Origin: JANRJY01 sp033763735
GTDB lineage: Bacteria > Bacteroidota > Bacteroidia > Cytophagales > UBA9547
Assembly: GCA_033763735.1 (NCBI GenBank)
Contig: JANRJY010000104.1
Span: 1 to 64,000, forward strand
Length of the DNA stretch: 64,000 nucleotides
Reading direction: 5' to 3'
In this document: piece by piece, positions 10,214 through 20,400 of the stretch
Layout: each line of letters opens with the position of its first letter
Numbering within the stretch: the first letter of the stretch is position 1
Program-made: the position numbers and the translations under genes
Notes under the pieces: model-generated
What the model was told of the DNA's origin: nothing
Database searches by the model: none
Seen by the model: the letters and a program-made list of their open reading frames with translations, nothing else

Positions 10214-11140
10214 TTATTTTTCGTAAGGATAGAAATCCAATAGACCATTTTTTGCAAGGAAGTTCATATAAGCACTTTTATACTCAACAACTCCTGGCTC
10301 TAATCTGATAGCTGATTCGAAAGCTTTTTTCGCATCAACGAACAAGTTATTTTGAGCGTAGAAAGATGCTTTCATCATATAATTTAAAGCCGACTCTTCG
10401 TTAAATTCTTTAGCAAACATTGCTTTATCAGAGAAAACATCAGGATTTTTTGATTCAATCATTCTTTTGATCACATAGCTGTCTGATTTTAAATCTGCAT
10501 TAGATTTTACACGTACCATAAGAGTATTATCTTTTGGCATTTTAATACTATTGAAATCAATTGTGAATGTTGTATCAGTAGTTTCTTTTGAAAGAATTAC
10601 ATCGTCAAACATATTTAATACTTCAACAGTATATCCGGTAGCTTTAGGATTTTTAGCCCATGAAACCACATTGATGTCTTCAATAACAGAAGAGGTTTTA
10701 GGCAAACAAAGTGTAATAGAAGCCGTAGATATTGCTCTTTCTACCGAACCCGTTACTTTCATGTTTTTCTGATAGTTGGCGTGAATGTCACCACTCTCAG
10801 ATTTAGTCATTTCTCCAATTACATATTCAGAGTATTTTTTAGTAATATTACTGTTTTTGGCAACAGCTTTTGCTACTAAATCAGCTACTTTGTAAGTACC
10901 TGCTTCTTTAATCTCAACAGTTTTACCTGTAGTATGAATTAAACCAAGGTAACTTGCATCACCTACTTTAATTACATCTTTGTCGTTCAATTTTTTACCT
11001 GCAATAAGGGCAGTTCCATCTCCAAGTGTGTTTTTACCTCTAGAGGCTAATACTTTGAAGGCTTCAGTTTGTGCAAAACTATAGAAGGAAAACGTAAGTC
11101 CTGCTATTGTTAAAAGAGTAGATTTGATAATAGTTTTCAT
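10214..11140 (-). CDS. Exported FecR-like/TPR protein linked to CHASE2 proteins
   Basis: The better start is the ATG at 11140, which begins the signal peptide (MKTIIKSTLL...SFAQ). An upstream ATG at 11185 would add a charged, non-signal extension. The mature part of this 308-aa protein starts with a FecR-like beta module (about 22-90: 'LGDGTALIAGKKLNDKDVIKVG'). An Ig-like stretch follows ('VVSWAKNPKATGYTVEVL', about 155-215), and a C-terminal TPR-like helical pair ends it ('FVDAKKAFESAIRLEPG'). It is the third gene of a unit with two CHASE2 membrane proteins and is followed by a terminator. A periplasmic scaffold or sensor partner is a reasonable guess. No catalytic motif is visible. Confidence 0.75.
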   Translation of the reverse strand: MKTIIKSTLLTIAGLTFSFYSFAQTEAFKVLASRGKNTLGDGTALIAGKKLNDKDVIKVGDASYLGLIHTTGKTVEIKEAGTYKVADLVAKAVAKNSNITKKYSEYVIGEMTKSESGDIHANYQKNMKVTGSVERAISTASITLCLPKTSSVIEDINVVSWAKNPKATGYTVEVLNMFDDVILSKETTDTTFTIDFNSIKMPKDNTLMVRVKSNADLKSDSYVIKRMIESKNPDVFSDKAMFAKEFNEESALNYMMKASFYAQNNLFVDAKKAFESAIRLEPGVVEYKSAYMNFLAKNGLLDFYPYEK

Positions 11141-11233
11141 TTTGTTTATAGTTGATTGTTGATTGGAATACAATTTAATTTTCAAACATGTATTCTTATT
11201 TGTGAATAAAGGTAACCGAAATTGTAATTTTAT

Positions 11234-12532
11234 TTATAAATATTTTTTAGTTTTTTTCGACAATACCAGTCCCTGAACTTTTTGTACGACAAAAACAATT
11301 CCAGGTTTCGCATATTCATAATAAAGTTCTAAAAAGTTTCCGAGCACAAATATAAATACCACAGAATAGGTAACATCAATGCTATATCGATAATTTAATG
11401 TAATAGCTATTTTAATTCCATATAATACAACCACTTCTAACAATCCTACAAGCATACTTAATCCATCCCACCATAAATGTATATGATGGTGTATATAAGA
11501 AAAAATAACTACGTTAATTAAACAAATAATAATATTCATATATAAAGCGTAGTTTTCAGGCATTTCATCAATGTACGTTTCGTTGAGTACCATACTTACT
11601 ACATTGGCATGGACAGTAACCCCATACATATCCGGAAATGACTTGCCGGCAAAGTTTTTGTTTAAAGGCGTATAAAATTTATCTTCATCCCAGTATAAAT
11701 TGTTGTTAATGGATTCCCCCATGTATCCTAACACTAATATTTTTCCGGTTACATACTTTGGATTGAAAGTCCCTTCCATTCCTTCTTGAACATCAATTTT
11801 GTTAAATACATCTTTGTGACCAAATGGATCCACTTCTCCTCCAAAGTTGTTAATATTGCCTCTATAATATATAGTTTCAAGGTCTTTGTTTCGAGCAATA
11901 AATTTATCTGCTTTTGCTTTATTAAAAACACTAGCAATTTTAACCGGAAAAAATAAATAGGTTGAGTCTTGATATTTTTCAGTTATATGCACTTTTCTTG
12001 CAACCCTGAATTCCTTTGCATCAGTAATCATATTTGCAAATCCGGGCATAGCATATTGCATAAACTTGGGGTGTGAAGTTACTATGCCATTAAGTACACC
12101 TGCTGTGTCGCGTTGCATATCAGTAACCAAAACCAAATTTTCCGTTTCTGCAAATGCTTGGGCTAATATTGTATCACCATCAGGCAAACCATTTTGTATA
12201 TAGTATTGCGTCTTATCTTTTATGAATCGAGCATCAATGCCTATCACTTTAGGTTTATATTGATTCAAGTTCATTATTAACTGACCAATTTCTCCCCTAC
12301 TCAAGTTGCCAATATTCACCATAGTAATATTGGTATCTTTTTTTTGCTCTTCCCTAAAAGCCGTATATACCAAATCATCCACTTCAAATTGATCAAGCGC
12401 CTGACCAATAGGATCATATACATCAAAATTAATGTTTCCAAACAAGTTTTGAACAATTATCAATAACCCAAATACGAATATGGTTCCAAAAAGTACGTCC
12501 GCATGAAAAAACTTACCTAACCACTTTTTCAT
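11234..12532 (-). CDS. CHASE2-domain membrane protein (second copy), no cytoplasmic output domain
   Basis: The 432-aa protein has one N-terminal membrane helix (about 10-30), a large periplasmic CHASE2 sensor domain (about 32-330) with 'TNITMVNIGNLSRGEIGQLI', 'KPKVIGIDARF' and 'GKILVLGYMGE', then three closely spaced membrane helices (about 333-410). It ends after a short basic tail, with no kinase, cyclase or other effector domain. Its ATG overlaps the stop of the preceding CHASE2 gene by 4 nt (ATGA), so the two are translationally coupled. The pair looks like a duplication. The signal is probably passed to a partner protein through the membrane helices. Confidence 0.8.
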   Translation of the reverse strand: MKKWLGKFFHADVLFGTIFVFGLLIIVQNLFGNINFDVYDPIGQALDQFEVDDLVYTAFREEQKKDTNITMVNIGNLSRGEIGQLIMNLNQYKPKVIGIDARFIKDKTQYYIQNGLPDGDTILAQAFAETENLVLVTDMQRDTAGVLNGIVTSHPKFMQYAMPGFANMITDAKEFRVARKVHITEKYQDSTYLFFPVKIASVFNKAKADKFIARNKDLETIYYRGNINNFGGEVDPFGHKDVFNKIDVQEGMEGTFNPKYVTGKILVLGYMGESINNNLYWDEDKFYTPLNKNFAGKSFPDMYGVTVHANVVSMVLNETYIDEMPENYALYMNIIICLINVVIFSYIHHHIHLWWDGLSMLVGLLEVVVLYGIKIAITLNYRYSIDVTYSVVFIFVLGNFLELYYEYAKPGIVFVVQKVQGLVLSKKTKKYL

Positions 12533-13884
12533 TCGCTTTTATTGTCCTTTTGTTTGATATTATTAAAATCAAAATCAGTCAAACCCTGGCTAAGTATATC
12601 CTTGGCACTTCCTCTGATAATTTCATTGATTTTTTGTCGTTTTTCTTCTTCTTTAGAGATTTGGAACTTAACTCCTAATTTTTGCAATGCGATTTTAAAT
12701 AACCCATAATACAGCTCAAGGAAAGAGCTTGAGACTAACGCAAAAACCATTGAAAAATTAAGATCAATCTCTAAATTATAATTACTGAAAACAATTACCG
12801 TTACAAATGGAATGGCAATTGTTATCAGCAAGGCGATGAGGATACTAAATACATCCCACCATACTGCTGCCGCATGAAATAAAATTGAAAACAAAACTAC
12901 CACATGAAAACAAATTACAAGATTTAGCAAAAGATTGTAATACCAAGGTAGCACGTTGATATGGGAATCAGATAATATCATTGAAGCCACATTAGCATAA
13001 ATTACTGTTTCATACATATCTGGAAAAGTTTTACCAGCAAACTTGTTGTTCATAGGTGTATAATACTTATCAGTATCCCAGAATTTCTCATTGTAAAAAG
13101 TTTCTCCCATATAACCCAATATTACCACTTTACCTTTCAACATTGAAGGGTCAAAGTTTCCTTCTATCCAATCTTGAGTATCGATTGTGAAAAATTTATC
13201 CAGATTGCCTCTGTAATTAATTAATTCAATTTCATTTTTTCTTGAAATATGAGACGCTGCTTTAGCTGAATCCTTATATTTTATTAATTCAACGGGGAAA
13301 AAATGGTCTTCGATTCCATATGTGGTGGATGCAGGATAAAACTTTCTTGTAGTTTTAAAATCACGATCTGTAGTAGGCATATTTTTAAACCCTGCAGCTG
13401 CATATCGTTCTCCAAACTCTTCTTTATAAACCCAAAACAAACTATCAGAGGTAATCATACCTCCCCAAGTCCCTGTTTTTGTATTAAAATCTGTAAGCTG
13501 AGTAACAAGCACAAGATTTGGTATGTCCCGCATCGACATTGCCAAAAGGCTATCCTCAAAACCATTTCCCGTTCGTCTGAATATTTTGTTAATTCCAATA
13601 ACGGCTGGCTGTTGACTTGAAATCTGACGTAACAAAAGTGCTATATCTGCATTTTCAGCATTACCTATATTAATGATTACAATATTAGTATCCGCATCTG
13701 ATTCCTTTAATTTTGAAAATCCAATATCTGTAACTTCAAAATCAGAAATGGCTTCATAAAAAGGATCCATAAGTTCATGATTGATATTTAAAGCTTGTAT
13801 GCTTACGAATAACAGCACTGCTATGAATATAGAACAGTAGACATAGTCATTGAAAAAAATCTTTTTTAGTAGCTTTAATAACAC
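12529..13884 (-). CDS. CHASE2-domain membrane protein (first copy), no cytoplasmic output domain
   Basis: This 451-aa paralogue of the next gene has a TM helix at about 15-33, a CHASE2 domain at about 35-335 ('TNIVIINIGNAENADIALLLRQI', 'GKVVILGYMGETFYNEKFWDTDKYYTPMN'), three TM helices, and a longer charged cytoplasmic tail (about 410-451). The start is GTG at 13884. No in-frame ATG gives the N-terminal helix, so GTG is the best choice. It is the first gene of the CHASE2-CHASE2-FecR/TPR operon and is transcribed divergently from the metalloprotease gene across an 84-bp spacer. Confidence 0.8.
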   Translation of the reverse strand: MLLKLLKKIFFNDYVYCSIFIAVLLFVSIQALNINHELMDPFYEAISDFEVTDIGFSKLKESDADTNIVIINIGNAENADIALLLRQISSQQPAVIGINKIFRRTGNGFEDSLLAMSMRDIPNLVLVTQLTDFNTKTGTWGGMITSDSLFWVYKEEFGERYAAAGFKNMPTTDRDFKTTRKFYPASTTYGIEDHFFPVELIKYKDSAKAASHISRKNEIELINYRGNLDKFFTIDTQDWIEGNFDPSMLKGKVVILGYMGETFYNEKFWDTDKYYTPMNNKFAGKTFPDMYETVIYANVASMILSDSHINVLPWYYNLLLNLVICFHVVVLFSILFHAAAVWWDVFSILIALLITIAIPFVTVIVFSNYNLEIDLNFSMVFALVSSSFLELYYGLFKIALQKLGVKFQISKEEEKRQKINEIIRGSAKDILSQGLTDFDFNNIKQKDNKSE

Positions 13885-13968
13885 GTAAAAATATAAAATT
13901 TAATCGTTTTGATATTCTTGCATAAATTTGAACGCATAAAAATAGCAATAGTTTTAAAATATTTGATA

Positions 13969-16536
13969 ATGAGACTACTAATAATCTGTTTATTGATACT
14001 CTTTTGTTTCTTTTCAATATCCTTTGCAAAAGAAAATCCTAAGAAAAAGGATTCAAAAAAGGATACTTCAAGTGTGGTAACCAAGCCACCTAAAAAAAAG
14101 AAATCGTTTGATGACTCTTTGAAAGCATTTAAAAAATTTGACGGACTTTTCAAATTTTATCAAGATACTTCCAATGGAAATATGCTTATGGTAATTCGCA
14201 AAAATCAAATTAATAAAGAGTTTATTTATTTTGTGTATGCTGAAAATGGATTGCCTAGTTCAAATACTTTTCGAGGAAGTTTTAGGGAAAATCGAATTTT
14301 TGCAATTCGAAAGTATTATAACAAAATTGAGTTTTGGGCACTAAATACCAATTTTTATTTTGATCCAAAAAGTGCTTTAAGCAAATCTTCAAATGGAAAC
14401 ATAAGTAATTCTATTCTTTTAAGTCAAAAAATAATTGACACCGACCATGAACTAGGAGAATACCTAATTAATGCTGACGATATTTTTATGGGTGAAATAT
14501 TGCATAGAATTAAACCTGTCCCTCCAAGAGGTTTACCTCCTGATGCTTTTTTTTCCTTAGGTAGCATGAGTAGGGCAAAATCAAAGTATTTGAAGGTTAA
14601 TAACTATCCAGAAAATACCGACATATTGACTGAGTACGTTTTTGAAAACCCATACCCAAGTGTAAGTGCGGGTGCAGAAGTAGCTGACGACCGAAATGTT
14701 CATATCCAAATCCAACACTCGTTCATAGAAATGCCAGTTAATAATTTTAAACCTAGATATGATGACCCTCGAATAGGATATTTTACGACTTTAATAACCG
14801 AAATGACCTCACCTTCTGCTACACCTTATAAAGATGTAATTCATAGATGGCATTTGGAAAAAAAAGATTCTTTGTCTGAGATTTCTGAACCTAAAAAGCC
14901 GATTAAATGGTGGCTCGAAAATTCTACACCTGTTGAATATAGGGAAACTATTAAAAAAGCAGTACTGCAATGGAATTTGGCATTTGAAAAATGCGGATTA
15001 AAAAATGCAATAGAAGTTGATATTCAACCAGATACAGCGAAGTGGGATGCAGGAGACATCAGGTACAATGTAATCAGGTGGACATCGTCACCTAACCCTA
15101 TTTTCGGAGGCTATGGACCTAGTTTTGTAAACCCCAGAACAGGTCAGATCCTTGGGGCTGATATTATGATCGAATATCAATTTATTTCTAACCGACTAAA
15201 AAGAGAATCTTTATTTATCCCTATTTTAAATGAACAGAACAATATTCATTTAAATCATTTTTGCAACTTAGCCGAACATTTGCAAATTGAATGTATGTAT
15301 GGCAAAATTGCAAACAATCTATTAAAAGGGCAAGAAGTACCTGAAAGTGAATTCATTAAGCAAGCCATTTATTACCTGATTTTACATGAAGTAGGCCATA
15401 CTTTAGGTTTAAATCATAACATGAAAGCAAGCCAATGGCTAAGTTCAAAGGAAATACATGATAAAGAAAAAACTGAAAAAGGAGGCATCATTGCATCAGT
15501 TATGGATTATCCGGCAGTTAATATTTCGGCAGATAAAAAAACACAGGGATATTATTTTACCACAATGCCCGGACCATATGACGATTGGGCTATTGAGTTT
15601 GGGTACCGCTCATTTAATGTTTCTATTACTGAAAAAATAGAAATTGTTAAAATACTGAATCGTTCTACAGAAAAAGCGCTTGCTTTTGGTAACGATGCTG
15701 ATGATATGCGATCTCCTGGTTTACACATTGATCCAAGAGTCATGATCAATGATTTGTCATCAGATGCAATTGGCTATATGACTGACAGAATAATGCTAAC
15801 GAATACCTTAATAGGTTCATTAACAGATAAATATAAGAAAAATGGGCAAAGTTATCAGGAGCTTAATAATGCATACCAGATATTGACATTAGAATTGGCA
15901 AATGCAGCTTCTGTCATTTCTCGCTTTGTAGGTGGCGTATACGTAGACCGTTCGCTTATTGGTCAAAACACTAAAAACAAACCATTTACTCCTGTACCCT
16001 ATGCCGAACAAAAAAGGGCCGTAAAAATAATAAACACCCATTTCTTTGGTACTGAAGCTTTCAAAACGGATCAAAAACTTTACAACTATTTACAAATACA
16101 AAGAAGAGGTTTTAATTTAATGGGCATTAATGAAGATCCAAAAATTCATGAAAGGGCCTTAGGGATCCAACGAAGTATTTTAGATCATTGGCTACATCCA
16201 GCAGTGCTTAAACGACTTACAGATAGTCAGTTATACGGTAATAAATATTCAATAAACGAATTTCTTACAGATTTAACTTCAAGTATTTTTGATGAAGATT
16301 TAACAAAAATTCCTAATTCTTTCAGATGTCAATTGCAAATGGAGTATGTATCAAGATTGGCAAATGTTGTAAAATCAGATAATGGGAGTTACGATTCATT
16401 TTCAAAAGCTAATTTTACTGCTCAATTACAATCAATTCAAAACAAATTGAACGCAAACAAAGGCACTGTCAGCGATATTAAAGTGCATCGTAACTATTTG
16501 GTTTTATTGATTCAAAAAGCACTGGCTGTGAAATAA
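13969..16536 (+). CDS. Exported zinc-dependent metalloprotease (DUF5117/DUF4953 type)
   Basis: I chose ATG 13969 because it directly begins the signal peptide (MRLLIICLLILFCFFSISFA). A TTG 60 nt upstream gives no sensible N-terminus. The 855-aa protein carries the metzincin zinc motif HEVGHTLGLNH (His473, His477, His483) and a downstream Met-turn 'SVMDYPAVN' (Met512). These define a secreted zinc peptidase of the family that in Bacteroidota combines DUF5118, DUF5117 and DUF4953. The first 60 mature residues are very lysine-rich. It stands alone, divergent from the CHASE2 operon. A -7-like TAAATTTG at 13923-13930 is a candidate promoter element. The substrate is unknown. Confidence 0.85.
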   Translation: MRLLIICLLILFCFFSISFAKENPKKKDSKKDTSSVVTKPPKKKKSFDDSLKAFKKFDGLFKFYQDTSNGNMLMVIRKNQINKEFIYFVYAENGLPSSNTFRGSFRENRIFAIRKYYNKIEFWALNTNFYFDPKSALSKSSNGNISNSILLSQKIIDTDHELGEYLINADDIFMGEILHRIKPVPPRGLPPDAFFSLGSMSRAKSKYLKVNNYPENTDILTEYVFENPYPSVSAGAEVADDRNVHIQIQHSFIEMPVNNFKPRYDDPRIGYFTTLITEMTSPSATPYKDVIHRWHLEKKDSLSEISEPKKPIKWWLENSTPVEYRETIKKAVLQWNLAFEKCGLKNAIEVDIQPDTAKWDAGDIRYNVIRWTSSPNPIFGGYGPSFVNPRTGQILGADIMIEYQFISNRLKRESLFIPILNEQNNIHLNHFCNLAEHLQIECMYGKIANNLLKGQEVPESEFIKQAIYYLILHEVGHTLGLNHNMKASQWLSSKEIHDKEKTEKGGIIASVMDYPAVNISADKKTQGYYFTTMPGPYDDWAIEFGYRSFNVSITEKIEIVKILNRSTEKALAFGNDADDMRSPGLHIDPRVMINDLSSDAIGYMTDRIMLTNTLIGSLTDKYKKNGQSYQELNNAYQILTLELANAASVISRFVGGVYVDRSLIGQNTKNKPFTPVPYAEQKRAVKIINTHFFGTEAFKTDQKLYNYLQIQRRGFNLMGINEDPKIHERALGIQRSILDHWLHPAVLKRLTDSQLYGNKYSINEFLTDLTSSIFDEDLTKIPNSFRCQLQMEYVSRLANVVKSDNGSYDSFSKANFTAQLQSIQNKLNANKGTVSDIKVHRNYLVLLIQKALAVK

Positions 16537-16706
16537 ATAATGGAGGAAAATAATTTATTGCACTTAATTTTTTAATTAAAACTTCGTTCTAATTTTTCCA
16601 ATGAAAGAAAGATTTGAGAAAAGCACAATTAATTATTTACTTTAATATAATGACAACTTGTACATTGGCACTTAATTTGACAATTAATAAATAAAAAAAA
16701 CTAAAA

Positions 16707-17300
16707 ATGAAAAAATCACTCATAATTACCCTTGCAGTTATATTTGGAATTGGTTTGTTGTTATATTGGATGTTTGGAGGCAGCTATAATAAAATGGTAG
16801 CGGCAGATGAAGGCGTACAAAGCGCATGGGCACAAGTTCAGAATGTGTATCAAAGAAGGATGGATTTAATACCTAATTTGGTTAATACAGTTAAAGGTTA
16901 TGCCGATTTTGAAAAAGGTACGCTTACTGCAGTTATAGAAGCGAGAGCAAAAGCGACTGCAGTTACCATCAAACCTGACAATTTGTCGCCTGATGAAATT
17001 AAGAAATTTCAAAATGCGCAAGATGGCTTGAGTTCGGCATTAGGAAGGTTAATGGTCATATCAGAACAATATCCTAACCTGAAAGCTAATACCAACTTTT
17101 TAGAGCTACAGTCGCAACTTGAAGGCACTGAAAACAGAATAGCAGTAGAAAGAGGCAGATTCAATGATGTAGTAAAAGAATATAATCAATACATTCGCTC
17201 ATTTCCTCAAAATATGTTAGCAGGGATATATGGCTTTCAAAAGAAAGGATATTTCGAAGCATCTTCCGGTGCAGATAAAGCCCCGGAAGTTAAGTTCTAG
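16707..17300 (+). CDS. lemA: LemA family protein
   Basis: The 197-aa protein has one N-terminal membrane helix (about 5-24), then the LemA helical domain with the conserved 'NKMVAADEGVQSAWAQVQNVYQRRMDLIPNLV' region (split by my reading at about 28-60) and 'ERGRFNDVVKEYNQYIRSFP'. LemA proteins are membrane-anchored four-helix proteins with an exposed soluble domain. Their exact role is unknown. The usual Bacteroidota partner genes (TPM_phosphatase) are not next to it, and a strong terminator follows at once, so it is monocistronic here. Confidence 0.9.
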   Translation: MKKSLIITLAVIFGIGLLLYWMFGGSYNKMVAADEGVQSAWAQVQNVYQRRMDLIPNLVNTVKGYADFEKGTLTAVIEARAKATAVTIKPDNLSPDEIKKFQNAQDGLSSALGRLMVISEQYPNLKANTNFLELQSQLEGTENRIAVERGRFNDVVKEYNQYIRSFPQNMLAGIYGFQKKGYFEASSGADKAPEVKF

Positions 17301-17313
17301 GGAATTAATTAGC

Positions 17314-17352
17314 CAAAAAAAAGAGCTCATTTTACAAGTGAGCTTTTTTTTA
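17314..17352 (+). terminator. Rho-independent terminator after lemA
   Basis: The stem AGCTCATTT (17324-17332) / AAGTGAGCT (17336-17344) contains one G-T pair. It is extended by A-U pairs and followed by a long run of T (17344-17351). It sits 24 nt after the lemA stop codon. Confidence 0.85.
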
Positions 17353-17496
17353 TATAAAATTTTTCTTCAAATAACTATTTCATTGTCACACTTCTATTTG
17401 ATTTGTATATAATTTTTCAAAGTTAGAATATAACAATTTGCATTTTTTCTCGTATCTTTATCAATTGATTAAGCACCAACTTATACTAAAAGCAGT

Positions 17497-20400
17497 TTGA
17501 AAAGATTACTACTAATTTTATTTCTTACCATTAATTCTTTATTTGCTGCAAATCGGTTTTACGTCAGAAATGGCTCTGGTTGTGGTGGCACATTCAACAC
17601 AACTAGCTGTTGGTCTGCCACTTCGGGTGGTGCATCCGGAGCCAGTGTACCTACCGCTGCTGATGATGCAATTTTTGATGCCAATTCATTCACAGCCGGA
17701 GGAACAATTACCCTTGATGCAAATATGAGTTTCAATACACTCGATTTTTTTAATATCAATCAAAACATTACCGTTGCTAATGGAGGAAATAATACCATTA
17801 CAATTGACAATGTAGTATCAGGATACAGTTTGAGATGGGCTTCTACTGCAAGTCGTATTTCTACTTTAAATGCCAATTTAACTTTCAATGATGATGCGGT
17901 TAACTTTGTTTTTAGCACCCCTGGTACCGGCACGGTAACGGTATATGGCCGATTGCAAACAGGGGCATCTTCAGCAGCTACAGGTAACTTTAGTGTAACC
18001 GGCTTGTCTGATAAGCAATTTTTTTGGAATGATTGGACTACTTCTGAAATTCATTCAGCAATAGCTGTTTTTCAGGGAGTTACCACTTTTGGTGGTAACG
18101 CAACAAATACCTGTTGTACTCTTACAAACTTTCATGAAAATGTTGATTTTTTGAATGATGCTGTTATCAGCGGGTATATCAGTCAATTTTGTACTGATGA
18201 TGTCAGTGGAACAAATGCACGTTTTTTTGGGAAAACTACCTTAAATGAGTGGGTAAGGTTTCATGAACCAGTAAAGTTTTACGGAGCAACCACGGTTACC
18301 GGAAGATTCGAACATTGGAGTTCTCCTACCAATAAAAAAATGTACGTGGCACCAGGCGCGTCACTACTATTTAATGGCCCTCGTAATGGTATCCTTTGGG
18401 AGTGTGGAATAAATGCGAATGGTCCGGTTACTATTGCCCGTTCAAATACAGGCAATGCATATGTAGGATTCTTAGCAAGATATTCAGGCACGTACCCAGA
18501 TACATTTAACTTTGTAGGAAATGCCATTGATTTTGGTGATTATATTTCTGATAATGATAATAATCAAGGAGTTGCTATCTATGCTAACCCTGTATACATG
18601 ACTACAGGCAGTACAATGATTTTAGGTGCCTTTACATATCTTCGATTTGATGGGACTTATGATGCGGATGGTCCAAATACAGGGGCTTGTACAGGTTGCT
18701 ACACCTATCCTTGGACTTGCCCGGGTACTGGTTACAATCGCTCTACTTTCGGCAATTTTCATATGAGACCTTTTGCATATGTACATTTCAATGATGGAAA
18801 TGCCGTTTGGACTTTTAATACATTTTCAATTACTGGAAATAACATGGTAGAGTTAGGCTCACAATCCACATGCCAAATGGGAGAAGCGAGTTATCAAATC
18901 AAAAATTTAGTATCCTCTGCCACTGCATGTGCAGGATACAATACGATTCGTAATAAAGTACCGGGAATAGGAAATTATTCAAGTACAGGGCCCAGAGGAG
19001 GAAATAACGCATTAGTGTCTATTTCAGGTTCAACTACTTTAACCGGTACAATTCTTCAGGATATTGTAAATGCAAGCAATAATTCTTTGGTTGGCATAAC
19101 AGCAACAATAGATTTGGGTGGTAACAGACCCGCATGGATAACCAAAAATGGTAATGATTGGAACGGAAGTTCATTTCCACTGAGGAATTCCGGCAATTTT
19201 TCTTTCACTGGTGTATCCACTTCTGAAACCTTTTATTGGATTGGAAAATCCAATGCTAATAACAACTGGAGTAATCCATCCAATTGGTCTTTAAGTTCCG
19301 GAGGTCCTCCCAATGCAGGGGGATGTATTCCCTCGACAAGGACTAATGTTATTTTTGATGGAAATTCTTATTCAGCAAATACCCAACGAACGGTATTGGA
19401 TGGGGCTTATCAGTACTGCAAGCAAATGACATGGAACCTTCCAGCCTCTGCTTCAGGGGTAATGATGTTTGGAACCATTTCCGGCTCAAAACTTCAAATA
19501 TGGGATGATCTTAAGTTTAGTCAATATATGATAAATAGTTTCCTGGGAACCGTAGAATTCAATTCTGAAACTACAACCTCCGGATATACTTTAAATACAA
19601 TTAACAGTACTACTCTTGATACTTATAATTACAAAGGTCCGGTTTATTTTAAAAATGCTACTACTCAATGGCAACTTACAAGCGATTTAAAAGCAGCATC
19701 AAGCTTTAACATAGTTGCCTCTAAAGTAGATGTTTCAAATAATGGTACTTCTTCAGGTACCTTTGCTAATATTACTGTTTTGGGAAATTGGTATTTGGAA
19801 GGTGCTCAATTTAGCGCTAGAACCGGAACCGTACATTTTAAAGGAACAAGTACTCAAAGTGTACAAGTATGGGGAAATGATACTTACATGCAAGATGCTT
19901 TTTATAATGTCATATTTGAAAATCCTTCAAATTTTAACTTAGATAGTTACGATAGCAAAGTTTTTATTGCTCCCGGGGGTAGTGCAAAGTTTGTTAATGG
20001 AATAGTTCGAACTAAAACAGATAATGATAGTTATCATGGGTTAATATTTATGAAAGGTTCAAAAGCGCTCAATTATCTGGGTCAAGATCTTGCAACTTCA
20101 AATTATTATTTGCTTACATCTCCCGGAGGTCCAAATAACGCATGGGTGACAGGTGAAGTAGTGAAATGGGGTACTGAAGATTTTGTATTCCCTGTAGGTT
20201 CTGATGCATCTTGGTATTTTGGGCATACAGCCACACAATACCGACCAATAGCATTAACATCGCTTACCGGCGTATCCGGATTCAATAGTACCAATATCTA
20301 TAATTCAAGTTATTATATGGGCTCAGGAGGTTGGGCAACTACTAATTTTGTTTCTCCTCTTAGTATTGTTGGTGTAAACGAATATTGGAAACTAGGACGA

